From Lacunisphaera sp. (GTDB taxonomy: Bacteria > Verrucomicrobiota > Verrucomicrobiia > Opitutales > Opitutaceae), in the NCBI GenBank assembly GCA_029945445.1, contig JAQSCO010000060.1, positions 372,001 to 436,000 on the forward strand: a DNA stretch of 64,000 bases, read 5' to 3'. The notes beneath the pieces were generated by a model, which did not search any database, was not told where the DNA came from, and was given only the letters and a program-made list of their open reading frames with translations. Position numbers and translations under genes: made by a program. Of the stretch, positions 18,918 to 27,096 are shown piece by piece. The first letter of the stretch is position 1. The number at the start of each line of letters is the position of its first letter.

Positions 18918-20216
18918 ATGAGCAATGGCGCCGACATCAAGCCCACCGACCTGCGCGGCATCCTGAAATACGTTCCCCGGTTTCAGGGGCAGACCTTTGT
19001 CATTTCCGCCGACGGGATCATCGTGGCCGACGAGAATTTCGCGAACATCCTGACCGACATCGCGGTGCTCCGCAGCCTCGGCATCAAGATCATCATCGTC
19101 CACGGCATCGGCCACCAGATCGAGCAGCTCTCCAAGCAGCGCAGCATCCCGATCACGGACGTCCAGGGCACGGGCGCGGCCGACGCCGCCACGCTCGACC
19201 TCGCGATCCGCGCCTCCTCCCGCGTGACCCACCTCGTCATCGAGGGCCTGACCCAGAACGGCCTCAAGGCCGCGCTGACCAACGCCGTGCGCGCCGCGCC
19301 ACTCGGCATCATCAAGGGCGTCGACCACCAGTTCACCGGCCGCGTCGACCGCATCGACAAGGACTTCCTCAACCAGCTCATCGAGTCGCACGTCGTGCCC
19401 GTGCTGAACCCCATCGGTTTCGACCGCGACGGCCGGCCGCTGCGCATCAACTCCGACCTGCTCGCCGCCGAGCTGGCCGAGGCGTTGCACGCCACCAAGA
19501 TCATCTACCTCACCCCGCACGAGGGCCTCGAGCTTAACGGCAAGCTCCAGCACCAGATCGCCGCCGGCACGCTCAAGAGCATCCTCGAGGGCAAACCCGA
19601 GTCCATCAACGAGCCCATGCGCAGCACCGCCGCCCACGCCGTGAAGGCGGTCGAGACCGGCACGCCGCGCATCCACCTGCTGGACGGCCGGCTCATGGAC
19701 GGCCTGCTCAACGAGATCTTCTCCAACGAGGGCGTGGGCACGCTCATCCACGGCAACGAATACCAGCAGATCCGGCAGGCCACGAAGCGCGACGTCCGCG
19801 CCATCTACAACCTCACGCGACAGGCCGTGAAGCGCGAGGAATTGCTCTACCGCACGCAGGCGGCGATCGAGAAAAACGTCGAGCAGTTCTACGTGTTCGA
19901 GATCGACGAGAACATCATCGCCTGCGTGTCCCTGCAGTTCTACCCCGACAAGCCAAAGTTCGCCGAGGTCGGCTCGCTCTATGTCATGCCTTTCTACCAT
20001 CACCGTGGCATCGGCAAGAAGATGGTCGATTACGCCTGCATGATGGCCAAGGAGCGCGGCGCGACCAACATCATCGCGCTCTCCACGCAGGCCTACACCT
20101 TCTTCACGTCCGTCGTCGGCTTCGAGGAGACCGACAAGGAGGCGTTGCCCGAGTCGCGCCTCAAGGCTTACGACGACAGTGGCCGGAACTCGAAGGTGCT
20201 GACGAAGAAGCTGTGA
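18918..20216 (+). CDS. argA: N-acetylglutamate synthase (amino-acid kinase fold plus GNAT)
   Basis: First step of arginine synthesis: acetyl-CoA plus glutamate. The 432 residues comprise an amino-acid-kinase-like domain (about 20-275; IIIVHGIGHQIEQLSKQ, LRINSDLLAAELAEALHATKIIYLT) and a C-terminal GNAT acetyltransferase domain (about 285-432; EVGSLYVMPFYHHRGIGKKMVDYA, with the acetyl-CoA loop HRGIGKK). This matches classical ArgA. The kinase-like part is expected to be the arginine-sensing regulatory domain, from the family. It appears monocistronic, with a candidate promoter just upstream and a REP-like element downstream. Confidence 0.93.
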   Translation: MSNGADIKPTDLRGILKYVPRFQGQTFVISADGIIVADENFANILTDIAVLRSLGIKIIIVHGIGHQIEQLSKQRSIPITDVQGTGAADAATLDLAIRASSRVTHLVIEGLTQNGLKAALTNAVRAAPLGIIKGVDHQFTGRVDRIDKDFLNQLIESHVVPVLNPIGFDRDGRPLRINSDLLAAELAEALHATKIIYLTPHEGLELNGKLQHQIAAGTLKSILEGKPESINEPMRSTAAHAVKAVETGTPRIHLLDGRLMDGLLNEIFSNEGVGTLIHGNEYQQIRQATKRDVRAIYNLTRQAVKREELLYRTQAAIEKNVEQFYVFEIDENIIACVSLQFYPDKPKFAEVGSLYVMPFYHHRGIGKKMVDYACMMAKERGATNIIALSTQAYTFFTSVVGFEETDKEALPESRLKAYDDSGRNSKVLTKKL

Positions 20217-20275
20217 GGTAGGGGCCGTTGCCCTCAACGGCCCGGGCGCTTGAGGGCAAGCGTCCCTACCCGCCC
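20216..20275. repeat. GC-rich palindromic element (GTAGGG...CCCTAC type)
   Basis: Begins at the argA stop. The outer arms GTAGGG/CCCTAC enclose two smaller folds (GGCCGTTGCC...GGCC and GCTTGAGGGCAAGC). It lies between the convergent argA and ridA-like genes and could act as a bidirectional terminator without a T run. Confidence 0.45.
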
Positions 20276-20276
20276 C

Positions 20277-20768
20277 TCACCCCGTCGGCTTACCCCGGTC
20301 CATGCGGTGTCCCTCGAGTTCGACGATCACCTGGATCTCGACGGTGGAATTCTTGGGCAGGCCGGCCACGGCCACGGCGGCGCGCGCATGCTTGCCGGCG
20401 TCGCCGAAGACCTTGCCGAACAGTTCGGAGGCGCCGTTGATGACGGCCGGACTGTCGGCGAAGCCGCTGACCGCGTTGACAAACCCGGTGACGAGCACGA
20501 ACCGCTTCACTTGGTCGAGGTCGCCGGTGGCGGCCTTGATGTTGGCGAGCGTGTTGAGCGCGCAGATCTTCGCGGACTCGTAGGCCGCCTGCACGGTCTG
20601 CTCCTTGCCGACCTGGCCGACATGCGTCATCTCCCCGTTGAACGAGCTGATGGTGCCGGCGAGATACAGCAGGTTGTCCGTGCGGACGAACGGCACGTAG
20701 CTGCCCGCGACAGCGGGCGGATTGGGGAGCGTGAGGCCGAGTTCGGCAAGTTTGGCTTCGTAGTTCAT
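20277..20768 (-). CDS. RidA-family protein
   Basis: 163-residue RidA/YjgF-like protein; family members hydrolyse reactive enamines/imines. Seen: LPNPPAVAGSYVPFVRTDNLLYLAGTIS (family N-terminal signature), AAYESAKICALNTLANIK, VNAVSGFADSPAVINGASELF and GKHARAAVAVAGLPKNSTVEIQVIVE, near the C-terminal signature. It is longer than RidA itself (about 130), as in the YjgF-related subfamily with the GASELF segment. Its start lies about 100 bases past the ABC substrate-binding gene on the same strand, so it may detoxify intermediates of the imported compound; that is inference. Confidence 0.88.
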   Translation of the reverse strand: MNYEAKLAELGLTLPNPPAVAGSYVPFVRTDNLLYLAGTISSFNGEMTHVGQVGKEQTVQAAYESAKICALNTLANIKAATGDLDQVKRFVLVTGFVNAVSGFADSPAVINGASELFGKVFGDAGKHARAAVAVAGLPKNSTVEIQVIVELEGHRMDRGKPTG

Positions 20769-20788
20769 GGGATGTTTTGTCGGAGAGG

Positions 20789-20864
20789 TAACCACCAATG
20801 GACACTAATAAACACTAATTCAGCAGTCGTGATTCGTGTGCCTTCGTGTTCATTCGTGGTTAAC
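20789..20864. repeat. Dispersed long inverted repeat, copy 1 (ACCACGAATG type)
   Basis: Imperfect inverted repeat: arm TAACCACCAATGGACACTAA... at 20789 and its partner ...CATTCGTGGTTAA ending at 20863. AT-richer than the surroundings. It lies between ridA and the ABC substrate-binding gene. The second copy is at 21834-21942, on the other side of that gene. Confidence 0.65.
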
Positions 20865-20868
20865 TGCC

Positions 20869-21930
20869 TTAGGGTTTGGGGATGAAATCAAAAGTGGCGA
20901 CTTCGGACACCGCCACCGGCTTGTCGAGCACGCCGACCTCCTGCAGCAGGTTGATCTGCTTCTGCAGGCGCGCCGCCGTGAGCTGGCCGGCGGCCTCGCC
21001 CTTCGCGGGATCGCCGGAGACCAGCTTGAAGTCGTTCATGGCCTTGATGCTGTAGAGCATGAATTCCCGCGGCAGGTCGCCGCGCTGGCGGGCGATCAGC
21101 GCATTGCCCGGCGCGGGATCGCCCTTCAGGTAGTCGGTCCAGCCGTGGATGCTGGCGCGGACGAACTTGCCGACCAGGTCGGGATGCTTCGCAATAAAAT
21201 CCGTGCCGGCGAACATCACCCGGTAAGGCTCATAGGTGTCGCTCGCGATGAGCAGCGCCCCGACGTCCGCCCCACGCTGCTTCGCAAAGTATGGCTCGTT
21301 GGTCACGAAGCACTGCTGGACAAATTCCTTGTTGTTCATGAACCGCGCGAGGTCACCCACGAGCGGGATCAGGTTGAACTTTACGCCGAGCTTTTTCTGC
21401 ATCACCTGCAGCCAGGTCGAGCCGGCGCCGGCCATCAGCGTCCTGCCCTCGAGGTCTTGCAGGCTCTGCAGCGGATGCTCCGAGTGGAAAAGGATGCCCT
21501 GCGGGTCGCGCTGCATCTCGGCGCCGACCATCTTGAGCGGCACGCCGCGCGCGACCGCCACGATCACGTCGTCGCCGTTCGTCATGCCGAGCTCGGCGCG
21601 GCCGACCGCGACGGTGGTCATCACCTGTGCATTCGGGCCGCCGGGCAGGATCTCGACGTCGAGCCCCTCCGCCGCGTAGTAGCCCTTGGCGAGCGCCTGA
21701 TAGTAGCCACCGTGCTCCGGCTGCGGAAACCAGTCGGTCTGGAAACGGATCTTCACCAGCGCACCTGGGGCCGTGGCGACCACGGACTCGGTCTTCTTGC
21801 CGCAACCGGCGAGGAAAAACACCAAGACAGAGCCAACCACGAATGAGCACCAATGGATACGAAACAGAAAGGCCGCTGCATGGAAAGGCGGTCCGGCCTG
21901 GCCGCCTGATTCGTGTCTATTGGTGTTCAT
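20869..21930 (-). CDS. ABC transporter substrate-binding lipoprotein (NMT1/THI5, TauA/SsuA type)
   Basis: Periplasmic binding lipoprotein of an ABC importer in the family that recognises pyrimidine precursors, taurine, sulfonates or similar small molecules. Seen: lipobox LVFFLAGCGKK, then IRFQTDWFPQPEHGGYYQALAKGYYAAEGLDVEI, typical of the NMT1 superfamily, and LIASDTYEPY. The start is uncertain: the ATG at 21930 lies inside a dispersed repeat, giving 42 residues before the lipid Cys. A CTG at 21867 or GTG at 21840 is possible, but the GTG leaves too short a signal. Operon order: ATPase, permease, this gene, ridA. Confidence 0.85.
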   Translation of the reverse strand: MNTNRHESGGQAGPPFHAAAFLFRIHWCSFVVGSVLVFFLAGCGKKTESVVATAPGALVKIRFQTDWFPQPEHGGYYQALAKGYYAAEGLDVEILPGGPNAQVMTTVAVGRAELGMTNGDDVIVAVARGVPLKMVGAEMQRDPQGILFHSEHPLQSLQDLEGRTLMAGAGSTWLQVMQKKLGVKFNLIPLVGDLARFMNNKEFVQQCFVTNEPYFAKQRGADVGALLIASDTYEPYRVMFAGTDFIAKHPDLVGKFVRASIHGWTDYLKGDPAPGNALIARQRGDLPREFMLYSIKAMNDFKLVSGDPAKGEAAGQLTAARLQKQINLLQEVGVLDKPVAVSEVATFDFIPKP

Positions 21931-21942
21931 TCGTGGTTAAAA
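21834..21942. repeat. Dispersed long inverted repeat, copy 2 (ACCACGAATG type)
   Basis: Arms 21834-21866 (AACCACGAATGAGCACCAAT...) and 21905-21942 (...TTGGTGTTCATTCGTGGTT) are nearly complementary over about 33 bases, around a GC-rich middle. The element overlaps the 5' end of the ABC substrate-binding gene, and one arm supplies its possible start codon and signal-peptide codons. Related to copy 1 at 20789-20864. Confidence 0.7.
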
Positions 21943-21943
21943 C

Positions 21944-22738
21944 TCAGTGGTCGTTGCGTTCGAAGGAATCGTGCCACTTGTGGAGCACGGCCCAGTTGAG
22001 CCAGGAAACGGCTGCCACGAAGATGAATCCCAGCAGGCAGCTGGTCAACGCCGTGGCGAACAGGGCGGGTATCTTTATCTGGGTATTGTAGCTGTAGACG
22101 AGGAAGCCCAGCCCGCCGGTGCCGCCGGACGAGTTGCCGACCATGTATTCGCCGAAGATCGCGCCGATCGGCGCCAGCGTCGCGGCGATGCGCAGGCCGG
22201 CGAGGTAGAGCGGCATCGCGGCCGGCACGCGCAGCAGCAGCATCTCCTGCACGCGGCTGGCGTTGCACATGCGGAAGAGCGCCACGTGGTTCATGTCGGT
22301 CGAGAGCAATCCCTGCGTCATGTTCGCGACAATCGGAAAATAACTGATGAGCCAGGTGATGGTGATGATGCCCGGCATGCCGGGCCCGGCCCAGAGCATG
22401 ATGATTGGCGTCAGCACGATCACCGGCGTCATCTGCAGCACCAGCAGCCACGGATAAAGCCCCGCGCGCAGCGAGCGTGAGACCCCGAGCAGCAGGGACG
22501 TCGCAAAGCCCAGCGCCGCCGCGAGCACGAATCCGCCCAGCGCACCGACGGCGGTGTGTCCGGCCGCGGCGAGCAGCCGCGCATGTTCATTCCACGCCGC
22601 CGTGATGATCTCGATGGGCGTGGGCAGGATCCAGCTCTGCAGTCCGCTGACCAGCCGCACGCCATACCAGAGGGCGACGAACAGCACGCCGCTCGCGACC
22701 GGCAGGCCCCAGCGCAGGATGGGCGGCAGCTTTTTCAT
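21944..22738 (-). CDS. ABC transporter permease (TauC/SsuC type)
   Basis: Inner-membrane permease, 264 residues with six or so helices. Seen: LPTPIEIITAAW near the N-terminus, VGALGGFVLAAALGFATSLLLG, and the EAA-like loop region MCNASRVQEMLLLRVPAAMPLYLAGLRIAATLAPIGAIFGEYM that contacts the ATPase. The start at 22738 overlaps the stop of the ATPase gene (ATGA). Partner of the flanking ATPase and binding-protein genes. Confidence 0.92.
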   Translation of the reverse strand: MKKLPPILRWGLPVASGVLFVALWYGVRLVSGLQSWILPTPIEIITAAWNEHARLLAAAGHTAVGALGGFVLAAALGFATSLLLGVSRSLRAGLYPWLLVLQMTPVIVLTPIIMLWAGPGMPGIITITWLISYFPIVANMTQGLLSTDMNHVALFRMCNASRVQEMLLLRVPAAMPLYLAGLRIAATLAPIGAIFGEYMVGNSSGGTGGLGFLVYSYNTQIKIPALFATALTSCLLGFIFVAAVSWLNWAVLHKWHDSFERNDH

Positions 22739-23511
22739 GCGGGGACCGGCTCCTCGACCTCGTGCAGCAGGCGCGACACCTCGTTGACCTTCGCCTGGAA
22801 ATCGGGCCGGGCCCGCAGTTCCGGCGGGCGCGGATAGGGGAACTCCACCGCCACCTCGGCGTGCAGGCGCCCGGGGTTCGCGGCCATCACGACGATGCGG
22901 TTGGAGAGGAAAACCGCCTCGGCCATCGAGTGCGTGACGAACATCGCGGTGAACGGCGCCTGCGCGCGCAGCGCCAGCAGTTCCTCGTTCAACCGGTTGC
23001 GCGTCATCTCGTCGAGCGCGCCGAACGGCTCGTCGAGCAGCAGCAGTTGCGGCGCGAGGGTCAGCGCGCGCGCGATCGAGACGCGCATTTTCATGCCGCC
23101 GGAAAGTTGCCGCGGGTAATAGCCGCTCACGGCGCCGAGCCCGACCAAGGCGAGCATCTGCCGCGCCTTGGCCGCCCGCTCCGCCTCCGGCGCGCCGCGC
23201 AGCCGCCGCGGCAGCTCGACGTTCAATTGCGCCGTGAGCCACGGCAGCAGCGTGGCGTCCTGGAAGATGAAGGCCTGCCGGTCGCGCGCCTGCCGCGGTT
23301 TCATGCCCGCGACGCTCAACTCGCCCACCGTCCACGGGCTCAGCCCGGAGACCAGCTTGAGCACGGTGGACTTACCGCAGCCGCTCGGCCCGATGAAGGT
23401 GATGAAGTCGCCCGGCTGCACCGCCAGGCTGATGCCGTCCAGCACGAGCGGGCCGTCGCCATAGCGCTTTTGCAGCGAGGTAAATTTGACGATGGGCGCG
23501 GCAGCCTCCAT
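22735..23511 (-). CDS. ABC transporter ATP-binding protein (TauB/SsuB type)
   Basis: 258 residues. Seen: Walker A GPSGCGKST, Q-loop FQDATLLPW, signature LSGGMKMRVSIARAL, Walker B LLLLDEPFGALDEMTR and switch His in VTHSMAEA; this subtype is typical of nitrate/sulfonate/taurine importers. First gene of the importer operon. Its ATG is only 12 bases from the ATG of the divergent amidase gene, so each ribosome-binding region falls in the other gene's leader or coding sequence. Confidence 0.93.
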   Translation of the reverse strand: MEAAAPIVKFTSLQKRYGDGPLVLDGISLAVQPGDFITFIGPSGCGKSTVLKLVSGLSPWTVGELSVAGMKPRQARDRQAFIFQDATLLPWLTAQLNVELPRRLRGAPEAERAAKARQMLALVGLGAVSGYYPRQLSGGMKMRVSIARALTLAPQLLLLDEPFGALDEMTRNRLNEELLALRAQAPFTAMFVTHSMAEAVFLSNRIVVMAANPGRLHAEVAVEFPYPRPPELRARPDFQAKVNEVSRLLHEVEEPVPA

Positions 23512-23523
23512 GAATCCAACCGA

Positions 23524-24804
23524 ATGGACACAATCGCGCCCAAAACGCCAGCCACTTTGCCGTTCGCGGCGTGGCAGGCCATGGCCCCCGCGGCCGCCGC
23601 GCAGGAGGTCCAGCGCCGCATGGCGGCGCTGCCGGCCGATCTGCGCGCCGCCGCCCTCGCCTGGGTGCGGCCGGAGCAGGCACTGGCGGGCGAACTGGCC
23701 GCGGCCGACCCCAAGCAGCCCTTGTCCGGCGTGCCTTACCTGTTGAAGGATTTATTTGATCTCGCCGGTGTGCCGACGAAGGCCGGTTCCACCTTTCTTG
23801 ACCAGGCCCGCGGCCTGCCGGGGCAGGACGGCGCCCTGCCCCGCCGCCTGCGCGAGCTCGGCGCCGCCTGCGCGGGCAAGACCCACCTCGTGGAATTCGC
23901 CGCCGGCCTCTTTGGCGACAACGCGCACTACGGCGACTGTCCGCATCCGTTTTTTACCGGCCGCCTTTCCGGCGGCTCGAGCAGCGGCTCGGCGGCGCTG
24001 GTCGCTGCGGGAGTAGCGCCCCTCGCCATCGGCAGCGACACCGGCGGCTCGGTGCGCTTGCCCGCGGCGTTCTGCGGGCTGTATGGTTTCCGGCTGACGC
24101 CGCACGGCGAGTTCATCCGTGACGCCATGCCGCTGGCACCGTCGCTCGACACGGCCGGCTGGTTCACGGCCAATGCGGCCGACCTGCTCGCCGCAAACGC
24201 CGCCCTCGTCGGCCCGAGCCGGCAAAGCAAGGAGCCGCGCGGTTGCTTTCTCCCGGCCGGCGAACTGGGCATTCCCTTCGACCCCGCGACCGCCAAGGCC
24301 TGCGACCGAGCGGCCGCTGATCTCAGCAAACCGGCCGGGCGCGACACCACGGCGGCACTCCTCGCCTCGTGGACCGGGGCGATCGAGGCCTACACCGTGA
24401 CGGCGTTGCACGAGGCCCACGCGGTCCATCGTGACTGGCTCGCGCCGTATCACGAACACTACGAGCCCGGCAGCTGGCAGCGCTTTTCCGACGGCGGGCG
24501 TTACCAGCCGGAGCAATTGGCCAAGGCCGCCGCCACGTTCGCCGCGGTGCGCACGACATTCCGCCGGTTCTTCGCCGACTACGACTACCTCATCCTGCCG
24601 GCCTCGCCCTTCCCCGCCCTGCGCAAGGCCGACTGCACGCCCGAGGCGCGGAAGCATATCCTGACCCTCACCACGCCCGCCAGCCTGGGCGGCTTGCCCG
24701 TGCTGACGATCCCGGTGGCGCTGCCATCGGGCCTGACGACCGGCTTGCAGGTTATCGTGCCAACCGCGGACAGCGCGGTCGTGCCCTGGATTCTGAAAAG
24801 GTAG
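23524..24804 (+). CDS. Amidase (amidase signature family)
   Basis: 426-residue amidase using a Ser-cisSer-Lys triad. Seen: catalytic Lys75 in VPYLLKDLFDLAG, the Gly/Ser-rich loop SGGSSSGSAALVA (residues 149-161) and nucleophile Ser176 in SDTGGSVRLPA. It is shorter than many family members at the C-terminus but complete. The ATG at 23524 is preferred; the next in-frame ATG is at 23581. Divergent from the ABC importer and plausibly acts on the imported amide or a related nitrogen compound (inference). Confidence 0.9.
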   Translation: MDTIAPKTPATLPFAAWQAMAPAAAAQEVQRRMAALPADLRAAALAWVRPEQALAGELAAADPKQPLSGVPYLLKDLFDLAGVPTKAGSTFLDQARGLPGQDGALPRRLRELGAACAGKTHLVEFAAGLFGDNAHYGDCPHPFFTGRLSGGSSSGSAALVAAGVAPLAIGSDTGGSVRLPAAFCGLYGFRLTPHGEFIRDAMPLAPSLDTAGWFTANAADLLAANAALVGPSRQSKEPRGCFLPAGELGIPFDPATAKACDRAAADLSKPAGRDTTAALLASWTGAIEAYTVTALHEAHAVHRDWLAPYHEHYEPGSWQRFSDGGRYQPEQLAKAAATFAAVRTTFRRFFADYDYLILPASPFPALRKADCTPEARKHILTLTTPASLGGLPVLTIPVALPSGLTTGLQVIVPTADSAVVPWILKR

Positions 24805-24852
24805 GGCGCGCTATCCCGAGCGCTCCGCGCGGCGGTTTAAGGATAATCTGGT

Positions 24853-25722
24853 CTACCAGCCAAACAACTTCGTCGCGTTGCCTCCGAGCAAAGAGGCCGA
24901 CGCACCGGCGGCCTTCGCTTCCTTGAGCAGGCCGTTGAACTCCGGCGCCACCTCGGTCTTGGGATAAAGGATGAGCGGATAATCCGAACCGAACAGCACG
25001 CGCCCGTGCGGCGCCTTTGCCCACACCTCCGGGCCGTAAAGCAAGGGCGAGGCGGCGGTGTCGAACCAGACATTGGGCAGCGCGGCGGCCTCCCGCGCCC
25101 ACGCCAGCCCGCCGCCCCAGTGCGCGAGGATGAAATTCGTCGCCGGAAATTCCTGCGCCAGCCGGATGAAATCCGCGAGCGGCGTCTCGACGCGCCCGGC
25201 ATACTTGCGGCTGGCCGGGTCCGTGACGTGCAGGTTGACGGGCACCTTCCACTCTGCGGCCAGCGCGAGCACCTGCCGCCACACCGGATCATCCAGCCGG
25301 AAGTGCTGGGAATGCGGCGACAGTTCACCGAAGCCGGACAGCCCGTCGTCCATTGCGCGGCAGGCCTCCTCGAAGGCCGGCGTGCCGGCCTTCGGCTGGA
25401 CCGTCGCGAACGCGGCAAGCCGGTCGGGATGCGCGCGGAGGCAGTCGGCATAGAATTTGTTCTGGGCGACGCACGTCTCGTGTTTTTCCCAATACCACCC
25501 GAGCAGCACGACCTTCGCGATTCCGGCCGTGTCCATGTCGCGCAGCAACTGGTCGACCGAGGGGAATCCCTGCACCGCCGCGCCATCCTTTCTCCGCCGG
25601 CCGCACAGGACGGCCCAGTGCGGTTCATCATGCACCACGGCCCACGCCAGCGGGTCGCGGTTCACCTCCGGCGGATAGAGATGCACGTGGCTGTCGATGA
25701 TCGGCACAGCCTGACGTTTCAT
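24853..25722 (-). CDS. Amidohydrolase (amidohydrolase_2 / PF04909-like)
   Basis: 289-residue TIM-barrel metal-dependent hydrolase or decarboxylase. Seen: IIDSHVHLYPP (the HxH metal motif), a central LHVTDP, ILAHWGGGLAW and a late GSDYPLILYPKTE with the conserved metal Asp. The start is the ATG at 25722; a GTG one codon upstream is possible. It is the last gene of the minus-strand string TonB receptor, SAM hydrolase, NCS2 permease, amidohydrolase. Its substrate may be a purine-ring or other heterocycle product, but the sequence does not say. Confidence 0.85.
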   Translation of the reverse strand: MKRQAVPIIDSHVHLYPPEVNRDPLAWAVVHDEPHWAVLCGRRRKDGAAVQGFPSVDQLLRDMDTAGIAKVVLLGWYWEKHETCVAQNKFYADCLRAHPDRLAAFATVQPKAGTPAFEEACRAMDDGLSGFGELSPHSQHFRLDDPVWRQVLALAAEWKVPVNLHVTDPASRKYAGRVETPLADFIRLAQEFPATNFILAHWGGGLAWAREAAALPNVWFDTAASPLLYGPEVWAKAPHGRVLFGSDYPLILYPKTEVAPEFNGLLKEAKAAGASASLLGGNATKLFGW

Positions 25723-25755
25723 CACGCCCGCCTTCCGGGCAAGCCGGGAACGCCG

Positions 25756-27084
25756 CTAGACGGCCGGCTTGCGCCACCCAAAGCTCAGGACCAGCGCCGT
25801 GAGTCCTCCCGCGGAGATGCTGGACTCCAGCAGTGATTGCACCACCGCCGGCAGGCCGGCCAACATTCCCGGCTGCGTGGGCAGGCCGAGTCCGACGCCA
25901 AGCGATAGCGCCACAATCAAACCCTCTCTTTGCCCCAGCCCCTCGCTGAGAATCAGCCGGATGCCCGACACCGCGACCAGCCCGAAGAGCATCATCGCAA
26001 GCGCGCCGATGACCGGTGGCGGCACGACGGAGATCAGGCGGCCCACTGCCGGGAAAATTCCGAGTAACGCGAGCAGCGCCGCCATGTAGTAGCCGACGCG
26101 GCGGCTGGCGACACCGGTGAGTTGAATGACGCCGTTGTTCTGGGCGTAGGTCGCGCTCGGAAAACCCCCGAACAGCGCCGACACCGTGCTCGTGAGGCCG
26201 TCGGCCAGCACGCCGCCCGACAGGCGCCGCCAATGCTCCGGGCCGGTCGTGGTCAGACCGGAGAGCTGCGAGGTGGCGGTCATGTCGCCGATCGCCTCGA
26301 GCATAGACACGAGGTAGACAAACGCGAACGGCAGCAGCAAATCCCAACGGAAGGCAAACCCGTGCGGCAGCAGCCGGACCGGCGTGAACCAGCTGCCGTC
26401 ACCCGCCGGCGGCGCCGGCAGGGCGCCGAGCAGCGCGCAAACGATCACGCCCCCCGCCACGCCGAGTGCGATGCCGGCAATGCGCGCCCACGCGCGGCCG
26501 ATGGCCTGCGAGACGGTCACGATGACGACCACGCCCGCCCCGACCGCGAGGCCCAGCCACGGCGGGGCATCCGGCCGCAGCGGCGCCGCGAGATTGAAAT
26601 AGGCCGTCGGGATCAGCGACACGCCGATAAGCAGCACGACGATGCCGGACACGAGCGGCGTAAACACCCGGCGCACGTGCCGCAGCAGCGGCGAAAAGAA
26701 CATCTGCAACGGCGCCGCCAGGCAGGACAAGCCGAACATCAAGGCCAGTCCGCCCGCATGCCACGCCTGCGTGAGCACGCCGATGAAAGCGAAGCTGGTG
26801 CCCGTGACACTCAGCAGGCCCGACCCAACCGGACCACGCCGACGACATTGCAGGAAAGTGCCGAGCGCCGAGGAGAGCAACGCGAGGCTGATGAAGTAGG
26901 CCGTGTCGGCCGGCGCAAATTTCAGCGCGCCCGCCAGCAGCAGCGGCGGCGTGATGGTGCCCACGACCATCGCGGCCACATGCTGCGTGCCGACCAGCAG
27001 GGCCGTGACCGGCGGCACGCGGTCCTCCAGTCCGTAGACAATCGGGGAGGAACTCGCGACGGGCGACGGCGGCAGGTCTTCCAT
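25756..27084 (-). CDS. NCS2 nucleobase permease (xanthine/uracil family)
   Basis: 442 residues, about 12-14 membrane segments. Seen: TQHVAAMVVGTITPPLL at TM1 (the His-bearing QH motif), FVYLVSMLEAIGDMTATSQL in TM8 with the substrate-site Glu/Asp, and the NCS2 signature AQNNGVIQLTGVASRRVG. The signature resembles proton-coupled xanthine/urate carriers more than uracil carriers, so xanthine or urate is the likelier cargo. It starts 12 bases after the SAM hydrolase stop on the same strand and is followed by the amidohydrolase. Confidence 0.92.
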   Translation of the reverse strand: MEDLPPSPVASSSPIVYGLEDRVPPVTALLVGTQHVAAMVVGTITPPLLLAGALKFAPADTAYFISLALLSSALGTFLQCRRRGPVGSGLLSVTGTSFAFIGVLTQAWHAGGLALMFGLSCLAAPLQMFFSPLLRHVRRVFTPLVSGIVVLLIGVSLIPTAYFNLAAPLRPDAPPWLGLAVGAGVVVIVTVSQAIGRAWARIAGIALGVAGGVIVCALLGALPAPPAGDGSWFTPVRLLPHGFAFRWDLLLPFAFVYLVSMLEAIGDMTATSQLSGLTTTGPEHWRRLSGGVLADGLTSTVSALFGGFPSATYAQNNGVIQLTGVASRRVGYYMAALLALLGIFPAVGRLISVVPPPVIGALAMMLFGLVAVSGIRLILSEGLGQREGLIVALSLGVGLGLPTQPGMLAGLPAVVQSLLESSISAGGLTALVLSFGWRKPAV

Positions 27085-27096
27085 GAGTTAGCTGCG

